A stretch of 7,754 bases of DNA from Fidelibacterota bacterium. GTDB taxonomy: Bacteria; Marinisomatota; Marinisomatia; Marinisomatales; Marinisomataceae. Position numbers and translations under genes: made by a program. Location of the stretch: the NCBI GenBank assembly GCA_012963075.1, contig DTWI01000246.1:1-7754 (forward strand). Direction: 5' to 3'. The notes under the pieces were generated by a model. That model had not been told where the DNA came from and ran no database searches. It saw nothing but the letters and a program-made list of their open reading frames with translations. This document shows, piece after piece, positions 1-6,842 of the stretch. The number at the start of each line of letters is the position of its first letter. Position 1 is the first letter of the stretch.

Positions 1-623
1 GATGCTTTCTGCCCAATTGCAACATAAATACAATAAACGGGACTATCTGTATTATGTGATGATTTCTGATTGATAATAGTATCTGCTGCAATTGCAGATT
101 TACCTGTTTGTCTGTCTCCAATAATAAGTTCTCTTTGACCTCTACCAATAGGAATCATACTATCTATTGCTTTCAATCCTGTCTGTAAAGGTTCATTCAC
201 AGGAGATCTTGACATTACGCCTAAAGCTTTTCTTTCAATTGGGAGTGTTTTTTTTGCATTAATAGGACCTCTACCATCAAGAGGTTTACCTAAAGGATTC
301 ACAACCCTACCTAATAATTCTTCTCCAACAGGAACTTCAGCAACTCTTCCCGTTCTCTTCACGATATCTCCTTCTTTTATCAGACTACTATCTCCAAATA
401 ATACAGCTCCCACGTTTTCTTCTTCCAAGTTTAATGCCATTCCAAAAACATCATTTGGAAACTCTATTAGTTCAGAACTCATAACATTACCAAGACCACT
501 TGTTCTAGCAACACCGTCTCCAACCGCTAACACTGCACCTACTTCATTAATATCAATATCACTATTAATATTTTTTATCTGATTTCGTAGTAAGTCTCCA
601 ATTTGATCTGTTTTAATTTCCAT
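1..623 (-). CDS. atpA: F-type ATP synthase subunit alpha (N-terminal 207 residues, cut by window edge)
   Basis: This is the alpha subunit of the F1 catalytic head, a nucleotide-binding but non-catalytic subunit that alternates with beta around the gamma shaft. The visible part has an N-terminal beta-barrel region (about residues 25-95, with [17 protein letters not shown]), then [20 protein letters not shown], and the Walker A loop GDRQTGKS at residues 169-176 with Lys175. It continues as [12 protein letters not shown] at the edge. Alpha subunits are usually about 500-550 residues, so more than half lies beyond position 1. The ATG at 621-623 follows the atpH stop with no gap, and AGGGG sits 5 nt upstream (629-633). 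The family call is certain; gene truncation is only due to the window boundary. Confidence 0.98.
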   Translation of the reverse strand, partial: MEIKTDQIGDLLRNQIKNINSDIDINEVGAVLAVGDGVARTSGLGNVMSSELIEFPNDVFGMALNLEEENVGAVLFGDSSLIKEGDIVKRTGRVAEVPVGEELLGRVVNPLGKPLDGRGPINAKKTLPIERKALGVMSRSPVNEPLQTGLKAIDSMIPIGRGQRELIIGDRQTGKSAIAADTIINQKSSHNTDSPVYCIYVAIGQKA

Positions 624-1166
624 TTATACCCCTATTAATTTTAATTTTGCATTTTCTAATTTTGTTTTCAAACTACTATCAAATAACATGTCATCAACCT
701 TAATCTTTAGTCCGCCAATTAAACTCTTATCAACAGAAAAATTAAAATCAATTTCTTTTTTTGTAGCTGTTTTCAATTCTTGTAAAAGATTATTTTTAGA
801 ATCATCTCCCATATCAAATGATGCAATTACTTCAACATAGGCAACATTTAATTTTTCTTTAGTTAATGAAAGAAAATTTTTATTCACCTCTGATAATAAA
901 TTGATATCATCATTTTCAACCATTACTATAATAATGTCTAATAAATCACTATTAACTACACCATTTAATGCATTCTTAAAGATTGCTACTTTTTGATTTT
1001 TATCAATTGATTTAGATTGTAAAAATGCATTAATCGTCGAATCTTTTTTCATAAGAACTACGAAATCATTCAACACAATTTTGGTTGTTTTAAATTCTTC
1101 AAAATCTGTTACTAGAGAACAGAGTGATGTTGAATATATTTTTATTTTTTTATGATTTTGCTTCAT
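624..1166 (-). CDS. atpH: F-type ATP synthase subunit delta (OSCP homologue)
   Basis: This peripheral-stalk subunit ties the tip of the alpha-beta head to the b subunits. The product from the ATG at 1164-1166 is 180 residues (MKQNHKKIKIYSTSLCSLV...), the normal length for the family. It has an alpha-helical N-terminal domain and a C-terminal part with the typical pattern SFDMGDDSKNNLLQELK followed by FNFSVDKSLIGGLKIKVDDMLFDSSLKTKL, which matches the conserved D-x-S-[LI]-[IL]-G-G-hydrophobic stretch near the C terminus. The frame stays open to 1226, but the extra 20 residues would lengthen the overlap with atpF and are not expected for the family. I therefore prefer the 1166 start, which leaves a 17-nt overlap with atpF. 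A GAGG lies about 12 nt upstream, a rather long spacing. The stop is TAA, directly abutting the atpA ATG. Confidence 0.93.
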   Translation of the reverse strand: MKQNHKKIKIYSTSLCSLVTDFEEFKTTKIVLNDFVVLMKKDSTINAFLQSKSIDKNQKVAIFKNALNGVVNSDLLDIIIVMVENDDINLLSEVNKNFLSLTKEKLNVAYVEVIASFDMGDDSKNNLLQELKTATKKEIDFNFSVDKSLIGGLKIKVDDMLFDSSLKTKLENAKLKLIGV

Positions 1167-1671
1167 CGGTATTAATTGCCTCAAGTGATGATTGAATAAA
1201 TTTACTATTATCGTCATCTTTAACATTTCTTTGTAAAACTTTAGACGCTAATTCTAGACTCAAATCAACAACTTCTTCTTTTATTTCTTTAACAGCTTTC
1301 TCTTTTTCAACATTAATCCTCTTTTTAGCATCAAGAACAAATTCATCTGATTTTTGTTTTGCATCATCCAAAATTCTATTAGCAGATTGTTCAGCTTTCT
1401 GTTTACCATCATTAACAATAGATTTACTTTGATTTTTTGCTTCATTAAGAATTTTTTCTGATTCTTCTTTTACTTTTTCAAGGTCTGCTTTAGCACTTTT
1501 TGCCATTGCTAAAGAATCAGAAATTTCTTTTTCTCTTTGATCAATAAAATTGAGCAAAGGTGTCCATGCATATCGTTTTAAGATAAACAAAACTAATAAA
1601 AAGATTACTATTGACCAGATGAATAAACCTGGATCATCTGTAAATAAAGGATGTTCAAATAGAGTATCCAT
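1150..1671 (-). CDS. atpF: F-type ATP synthase subunit b
   Basis: This 173-residue peripheral-stalk subunit has one N-terminal membrane helix (about residues 14-32, LFIWSIVIFLLVLFILKRY). A long charged helix follows, with heptad-like spacing from about residue 44 to 150 and rich in Lys, Glu and Ala. The sequence AWTPLLNFIDQREKEISDSL just after the membrane segment is the conserved hinge region of b subunits. It forms a dimeric coiled coil that holds the delta subunit and alpha-beta head against rotation. A good ribosome-binding site, AAGGA, lies 4 nt before the ATG (1676-1680). The gene sits between atpE and atpH as in most atp operons. Its last 17 nt overlap the preferred atpH start, suggesting translational coupling. 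There is only one b gene here, with no sign of a second b-prime copy. Confidence 0.96.
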   Translation of the reverse strand: MDTLFEHPLFTDDPGLFIWSIVIFLLVLFILKRYAWTPLLNFIDQREKEISDSLAMAKSAKADLEKVKEESEKILNEAKNQSKSIVNDGKQKAEQSANRILDDAKQKSDEFVLDAKKRINVEKEKAVKEIKEEVVDLSLELASKVLQRNVKDDDNSKFIQSSLEAINTDEAKS

Positions 1672-1693
1672 ATTTTCCTTTCTTTTTTACTTA

Positions 1694-2844
<1,151 letters not shown>

Positions 2845-2897
2845 CGCTTGAACCTAAGAAAAAAAAATCAATCTAAAAATAGCAAAAATGTGGATTT

Positions 2898-3107
2898 TTA
2901 ATCATTTTTCATTATTGAGTTATAAATCTGATAGGAACCAATTATAATTCCTAAAAAAAGTCCAAGAATAAGTATATATTTTAAATCAAAATATTTATCA
3001 AAAAAAAATCCTAGTAACCCAAAAAAAATTATTGTTGAAAAAAAAGTGATGGAAAGAGAATAGTCTTTTGCAAGAATGGAAATAAAAGATTTATTATCTT
3101 TTTTCAT
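2898..3107 (-). CDS. Small AtpZ/AtpI-family membrane protein (ATP synthase-associated)
   Basis: This 69-residue protein has two predicted membrane helices (about residues 18-38 and 44-62) separated by a short charged turn, FDKYFDLKY. This is the layout of the AtpZ/AtpI (ATPase_gene1) family, often encoded directly ahead of atpB. Members have been linked to c-ring assembly and, in some bacteria, to magnesium or calcium uptake. Which applies here cannot be told from the sequence. Position and topology are the main evidence, since the family is weakly conserved. The coding strand contains three T8-T9 tracts within about 45 nt that encode Phe-rich parts of the helices. The ATG lies 4 nt after the bactofilin stop, with no clear Shine-Dalgarno sequence, so translation is probably coupled to the upstream gene. 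Confidence 0.82.
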   Translation of the reverse strand: MKKDNKSFISILAKDYSLSITFFSTIIFFGLLGFFFDKYFDLKYILILGLFLGIIIGSYQIYNSIMKND

Positions 3108-3111
3108 TCAG

Positions 3112-3462
3112 TTAATCAGAATCGACTTCGCTATTAATAATCTCACATCGACCAGAGAATTGTGCTCCATCTTGAATATTTAAAACTTTATACCTTAAGT
3201 CTCCTACTAGTTCACAATTACTTAATAACTCTGCAGTCCCATTAATGTAAATGTCTCCTTCAACATAGCCATTCATTTGAATAGCAGTTGCTTTAACATC
3301 GCCAAAAATTTTTCCATTTTTTGCAAGCTGTACTGAACCATGTGTAGATACTGATCCCCTTATTTCTCCATAAATTGTGATATTGCCAGATAAATTCATA
3401 TCACCATCAATTTGAACATCTTCAGCAATTATTGTTTGACTATTAGTAGATTTATTGTTCAT
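3112..3462 (-). CDS. Bactofilin (polymer-forming cytoskeletal protein)
   Basis: Bactofilins polymerise without nucleotides into filaments that act as local scaffolds for cell-wall enzymes and polar proteins. This product is 116 residues. After a polar N-terminal tail (1-10) comes the beta-helix core (about 11-105), built of short repeats of alternating hydrophobic residues and glycines: TIIAEDVQIDGDMNLSGN, then ITIYGEIRGSV, KIFGDVKATAIQMNGYVEGD, IYINGTAELL and DLRYKVLNIQDGAQFSG. A short acidic C-terminal tail follows. The N terminus has no evident hydrophobic membrane-targeting stretch, so attachment to the membrane may depend on a partner. Its ATG lies inside the end of the M23 peptidase gene (11-nt overlap), a frequent pairing for this family. 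Symbols such as bacA or ccmA are used for relatives, but no orthology is claimed. Confidence 0.95.
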   Translation of the reverse strand: MNNKSTNSQTIIAEDVQIDGDMNLSGNITIYGEIRGSVSTHGSVQLAKNGKIFGDVKATAIQMNGYVEGDIYINGTAELLSNCELVGDLRYKVLNIQDGAQFSGRCEIINSEVDSD

Positions 3463-4201
3463 TATTTTCTGTTTCTAATTTATCAGATTTTTTTGAATAA
3501 TCTGGGAAAAAAGATAATGGATTAATTGGTTTTCCATCTTTCCAAATTTCAAAATGTAGATGAGGCCCTGATGACATTCCAGTATTTCCTAAGTAAGCAA
3601 TAATTGTATTCTTTTCAATACGTTCATTTCTTTTAACAAAATTTTCTTCATTGTGATAATAATGCGAATAATATCCATTTTCATGATCAATAATAATAGA
3701 ATTACCATAATTTACTGAGAAGTCGCTATAGATTACTGTCCCATTTGCAGTAGATAAAATTGGACTATTTTCTTCATTCACAATATCAATCCCAAAGTGA
3801 TTGCTTTCTAAATCAAATTCTTTACTTATGATCCCATTATTTGGCTTTATACTAGGAATATTCCCCGTAACCATAAATCGAATATTAGAACTATTTAGTT
3901 TATCTTCTGAATCTAAACCAATAATATTTTCAATATAAGATTTCATTAATCCAATTTCGTTTAAACTATCTGAAAGATCATCAATTGCTTCTTTTTGCGT
4001 GTTGATTTTTCGATTAATTGCATTGATTTCAAGATATTCTCTCACAATAGGAATAGAAAGAACCAATAATGACAACGAGATAATAAAACACAATCCGACA
4101 ATAATAGAACCAGTAATAAGTGTTGATCTTGTAAATTCTATTTGCCATGTCTTTTTATTTAAAACAGACATAAAAAGTAGCTTATAGTCTTTATGTTTCA
4201 T
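3452..4201 (-). CDS. Membrane-anchored M23 (LytM-type) peptidoglycan endopeptidase
   Basis: This is a predicted zinc endopeptidase that cuts peptidoglycan cross-links in the periplasm. The order is: a short cytoplasmic N terminus (1-28, with YKLLFMSVLNKKTWQIEF), one membrane helix (about 29-52), a predicted coiled coil (about 55-95), a linker, then the M23 domain (about 122-232). All catalytic residues are present: His135 and Asp139 in HFGID, His180 in YYSHYYH, and His214 and His216 in GPHLHFEIW. It should therefore be active rather than a degenerate regulator. A charged C-terminal tail (about 234-249) overlaps the bactofilin start. Bactofilin-linked M23 enzymes of this layout (for example LmdC of stalked alphaproteobacteria) bind the filament through their cytoplasmic tail; the same partnership is inferred here. 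The ATG abuts the parB stop exactly. A later start at Met11 is possible but would remove part of the tail. Confidence 0.93.
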   Translation of the reverse strand: MKHKDYKLLFMSVLNKKTWQIEFTRSTLITGSIIVGLCFIISLSLLVLSIPIVREYLEINAINRKINTQKEAIDDLSDSLNEIGLMKSYIENIIGLDSEDKLNSSNIRFMVTGNIPSIKPNNGIISKEFDLESNHFGIDIVNEENSPILSTANGTVIYSDFSVNYGNSIIIDHENGYYSHYYHNEENFVKRNERIEKNTIIAYLGNTGMSSGPHLHFEIWKDGKPINPLSFFPDYSKKSDKLETENNEQ

Positions 4202-5020
4202 TTATTTAATCCCCAAAGCTTCTAAAACTCTTTCCCAAGTTTTAGAATCAAAATGAATTTTTACAAAACCTTTACCAGTTTTTTTGCTTTTCTTAATTGT
4301 TACTTTTACACCTATAATTCGAGCAATTTTGTTTTCAATATTTTCTAATTGTTTTTGCCATTTTTTATTCTTTGAAACGGCTGCCTCCACACTTCGAACA
4401 GACATTTTATCTCTTAGTATTTTTTTCCATAATGAAATCATACCTTGTATAGTTTTTTTCTGTAATATTATTCTAGCTTGACCTTCACTAATATCTCCTA
4501 TAAGAATACTTTCTTGAATTTCAATCGGCAATTTTAACAATCTTAATATATTAGATACTGCTGGTCTTGATTTTCCAATTGTTTTTGCAATTTCAGTAAT
4601 AGAACTATCTAAGTTTTCTTTTAAATATTTATATGCTTTTGCTTGTTCAATTGGATTTAAGTCTTCTCTTTGAATATTTTCAATTAATGACATATACATT
4701 AAATCTTTATTTGAATCACTTTCAAGGATATATACTGGGATTTTCCTTCTTTTTAGAAGTTGATGTGCTCTAAATCTTCTTTCTCCAGCAATAATGATAT
4801 ATTTATTTTTTGATTGCTTAACTGTGATAGGACTAATTAGGCCTTTCTCTTCGATTGATTGAGATAATTGTTTCAATGATTTTTCTCCAAAGATTCTTCT
4901 TGGTTGATTTGGATTAGGAACAATTCTACTCATCAAAATATCTGCTTGTTTAACATCAATCACAGATTTTGGAGCAATTAATGCATTAATTCCTTGTCCT
5001 ATTTTTTTATTTTTTGTCAT
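4202..5020 (-). CDS. parB: Chromosome-partitioning protein ParB (Spo0J family)
   Basis: ParB binds parS sites near the replication origin and, as a CTP-dependent clamp, slides and spreads along DNA to form the partition complex. The 272-residue product has a basic N-terminal tail with KIGQGINALI (the ParA-stimulating region, about 5-15). The CTP-binding domain follows (about 28-120), with NPNQPRR, GERRFRAH (79-86) and ENIQREDLNPIEQA (114-127). The central helix-turn-helix DNA-binding domain is at about 138-165 (SITEIAKTIGKSRPAVSNIL), and a C-terminal dimerisation domain rich in Lys, Ile and Val ends at 272. All hallmark motifs are intact and the length is normal. Its ATG lies inside the last codons of parA (14-nt overlap). 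A weak GAGA precedes it. No recognisable parS site occurs in the window. Confidence 0.97.
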   Translation of the reverse strand: MTKNKKIGQGINALIAPKSVIDVKQADILMSRIVPNPNQPRRIFGEKSLKQLSQSIEEKGLISPITVKQSKNKYIIIAGERRFRAHQLLKRRKIPVYILESDSNKDLMYMSLIENIQREDLNPIEQAKAYKYLKENLDSSITEIAKTIGKSRPAVSNILRLLKLPIEIQESILIGDISEGQARIILQKKTIQGMISLWKKILRDKMSVRSVEAAVSKNKKWQKQLENIENKIARIIGVKVTIKKSKKTGKGFVKIHFDSKTWERVLEALGIK

Positions 5021-5771
5021 TTAAGATCTCTATTGCTAAATCCATATAATTTTTTGCTCCAGCACAATCTACATCATATACAATGGCAGGTTTACCATCA
5101 TCGGGAGCTTCAGCTAATCTAACATTTCTATTAATTATAGTATTAAACAATTTATTTTTAAAATTTGATTTTAACAAATTTTTAACCTTTCTTGCGAGCT
5201 TAAGTCTTCTACTGTGCATAGTAATTAAAATACCTAAAATTTTTAAATTTTTGTTAAAATTTTCCTTAACCAATCTAATGGTTTCACTTAAACCTTTTAA
5301 ACCTTCTAATGCTAAAAATTCACTCTGAATTGGAATTAAAACACTATCTGAGACAACCAAAGCATTAAGCGTTAACAAACCTAATGATGGAGGACAATCT
5401 ATCAAGATAAAATCATAATCTTTTTTTACTTTATTAATTAATCTTAGTAATTGTTTTTCTCGATTTGGTATAGAAACCAATTCAATTTCACACCCAACCA
5501 AATTTTGATCTGATCTTATAAAATCAAGAAAATCTAAATCTGTTTTTGATATAACTTGTTTTATAGTTTTGGTCTGACTCAAAGCATCATAAATAGAGAA
5601 GTTATTTTCTATACCAGAATTTAATAAACTTGTGGTCGCATTAGCTTGTGGATCAAAATCAACTAATAAAGTCTTTTTTGCTAAGATAGCAAAACTAGCA
5701 GCTAGATTAATAGCGGTGGTTGTTTTACCAACTCCTCCTTTTTGGTTAATGATAGAGATAATCTTAGTCAT
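5007..5771 (-). CDS. parA: Chromosome-partitioning ATPase ParA (Soj family)
   Basis: ParA is a deviant-Walker ATPase that binds DNA non-specifically as an ATP dimer and drives segregation of ParB-bound origins. The 254-residue protein has the deviant Walker A KGGVGKTT (11-18, signature Lys11 and Lys16), the A-prime motif LLVDFDPQ (Asp40) and Walker B FILIDCPPS (Asp125). Arg189 (HSRRL) and Arg218 (NVRLAEAP) fall at the positions of the DNA-binding arginines of B. subtilis Soj. There is no N-terminal helix-turn-helix, so it is of the chromosomal rather than the plasmid type-Ia kind. It is the first gene of the long minus-strand unit. No Shine-Dalgarno sequence precedes the ATG (only T/A-rich sequence), so the message may be nearly leaderless. 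The stop is TAA. Confidence 0.97.
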   Translation of the reverse strand: MTKIISIINQKGGVGKTTTAINLAASFAILAKKTLLVDFDPQANATTSLLNSGIENNFSIYDALSQTKTIKQVISKTDLDFLDFIRSDQNLVGCEIELVSIPNREKQLLRLINKVKKDYDFILIDCPPSLGLLTLNALVVSDSVLIPIQSEFLALEGLKGLSETIRLVKENFNKNLKILGILITMHSRRLKLARKVKNLLKSNFKNKLFNTIINRNVRLAEAPDDGKPAIVYDVDCAGAKNYMDLAIEILNDKK

Positions 5772-5779
5772 TAGAATAA

Positions 5780-5810
5780 AAAATTTACTTGGTATTAGTT
5801 CCTAATACAA
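5780..5810 (-). promoter_or_regulatory. Possible promoter of the parA-to-atp unit
   Basis: On the minus strand, TTG (5810-5808) is followed after 20 nt by TAAATTTT (5787-5780). This fits the Bacteroidota-type pattern TTG-N17-23-TAnnTTTG with one mismatch. Read as a sigma-70 site it is weaker: TTGTAT, a 17-nt spacer and TAAATT. A start about 7 nt beyond would leave only a few bases before the parA ATG, consistent with the missing Shine-Dalgarno sequence. In AT-rich DNA such matches arise by chance. Confidence 0.3.
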
Positions 5811-5813
5811 AGT
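5787..5813. repeat. Inverted repeat (candidate operator) in the divergent parA/tdh gap
   Basis: Arms ACTTGGTATTAG and CTAATACAAAGT are separated by TTC and pair at 11 of 12 positions; the inner 7 bp are perfect. The repeat lies between two divergent genes, where a terminator is not expected, and covers the spacer and upstream element of the possible parA promoter. This fits an operator for a dimeric regulator better than a hairpin, although a run of five T follows on the plus strand. The rest of the 78-nt gap (5772-5849) shows no convincing promoter for the plus-strand genes. Confidence 0.5.
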
Positions 5814-5849
5814 TTTTAACAAATGAGTTGAATTGATTAATTTATAGCA

Positions 5850-6842
5850 ATGATGGAAACAATACTTATTACCGGGTCTAATGGTGAAATTGGTAGTCAA
5901 TTACTTTCATCTGTTAAAAAAAATAACGCTAGAATTATTGCGTTTGATATTAACAAACCTATTACAAACTATAAAAATATCTTATATATAAAAGGTACTA
6001 TAATTAATGAAAAAATCATTAAGAAACTATTTAATAATTTTGCAATTACTCAGGTATACCATTTTGCTGCACTACTAAGTCAATCTGCAATCAAAAACCC
6101 ACAACTGGCAAAACAAGTTAATGAAGAGGGATCTAGGTTGATTATTAACTCTGCATTTGATTCAGGAATGAAAAATGGAAATTTTGTGCGTTTCTTTTTC
6201 CCAAGTTCTATTGCAGTATATGGTCCAAGAAAATTAATCAAAGCAAAAGAGACCGATATTATTCAACCTACAACAATATATGGAAAAAATAAGTTAGTCA
6301 TAGAACAGTATGGAGCTGAAAAACACGAACAAAGTTACAAATTAAATTCTGGAATCGATTTCCGATCTATAAGATTCCCAGGAATTATTAGTCCGTACAC
6401 AATCCCAAATGGAGGAACAACTGATTTTGCCCCACAAATGTTGCATGCTGCTGCTTTTTTATCAAAAAACAATAAAGAAAATTATGAATGTAAAATAGAT
6501 AAAAACACAAAATTACCATTTATTGGAATACATAAAGCAGTTGAATCAATTATTCAGCTAATGTCTGCCGACAATATTAAATCAAAATTAAGAACATTCA
6601 ATATTGAAGAAGTCAGTTTAACACCAAATGATATTATTGGAATGTTACAGAAAGAATTTCCAAAATTTAATATAAGCTACAATATAGAAGAAAAACTTCA
6701 ATCTGTTGCAGATACTTGGCCTGATAGTTTAAATTGTGAAAAGGCAAAGAAAGAATGGAGTTTTTCAAATAAACATGATAAAAAATCTTTTTTCATGGAA
6801 TATTTGATTCCAACAGTAAAAGAATATTATGGAAGACATTAA
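5850..6842 (+). CDS. tdh: L-threonine 3-dehydrogenase, short-chain dehydrogenase type (NAD-dependent)
   Basis: It is predicted to oxidise L-threonine to 2-amino-3-ketobutyrate with NAD+. The 330-residue protein is an extended short-chain dehydrogenase related to UDP-galactose 4-epimerase. It has the Rossmann motif GSNGEIG (9-15), acidic Asp33 at the end of strand 2 (AFDIN, NAD preference), HFAALLS (71-77), Ser119/Ser120 in PSSIAVYGP and the catalytic pair Tyr144/Lys148 (YGKNK). RFPGIISP (175-182) and the C-terminal SVADTWPDSLNCEKAKKEWSF (285-305) are characteristic of short-chain threonine dehydrogenases rather than sugar epimerases. The usual Asp-Asp after WPxS(I/L) appears as Asn-Cys. Two adjacent ATGs (5850, 5853) are equally possible starts, and neither has a clear Shine-Dalgarno sequence. 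The last 14 nt overlap kbl, whose product uses the unstable intermediate, which strongly supports the assignment. Confidence 0.93.
   Translation: MMETILITGSNGEIGSQLLSSVKKNNARIIAFDINKPITNYKNILYIKGTIINEKIIKKLFNNFAITQVYHFAALLSQSAIKNPQLAKQVNEEGSRLIINSAFDSGMKNGNFVRFFFPSSIAVYGPRKLIKAKETDIIQPTTIYGKNKLVIEQYGAEKHEQSYKLNSGIDFRSIRFPGIISPYTIPNGGTTDFAPQMLHAAAFLSKNNKENYECKIDKNTKLPFIGIHKAVESIIQLMSADNIKSKLRTFNIEEVSLTPNDIIGMLQKEFPKFNISYNIEEKLQSVADTWPDSLNCEKAKKEWSFSNKHDKKSFFMEYLIPTVKEYYGRH

Noticed and set aside
1167..1226. A 20-residue N-terminal extension of the delta subunit
   Set aside because: The frame is open, but the extension would overlap atpF by 77 nt and exceeds the normal family length; the internal ATG at 1164-1166 gives the expected protein.
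2845..2897. Possible intrinsic terminator or promoter in the gap between the AtpZ-like gene and atpB
   Set aside because: The only pairing found is about 6 bp of A/T-rich sequence around a loop of more than 20 nt, and no paired promoter elements are convincing.
3999..4187. Open frame of 62 codons on the plus strand inside the M23 gene
   Set aside because: It is antisense to the membrane-helix and coiled-coil coding part of a clear gene, has no family signature and no ribosome-binding site; it is an AT-rich shadow frame.
4284..4481. Open frame of 65 codons on the plus strand inside parB
   Set aside because: Its Phe/Ile-rich translation is the mirror of Lys/Glu-rich ParB coding sequence, with no independent support.
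5083..5328. Open frame of 81 codons on the plus strand inside parA
   Set aside because: It lies wholly antisense to the conserved C-terminal half of ParA, and its hydrophobic composition is expected from reading Lys/Asn codons backwards.
5787..5813. The dyad read as an intrinsic terminator
   Set aside because: It lies between divergent starts rather than after a gene, its stem is AT-rich with a mismatch, and the following T run is only five bases.
5816..5846. Promoter for the plus-strand genes (TTAACA at 5816-5821 with TTTATA at 5841-5846)
   Set aside because: The upstream box is good, but the spacing is 19 nt, the -10-like box matches poorly, and it would end only 3 nt before the start codon.
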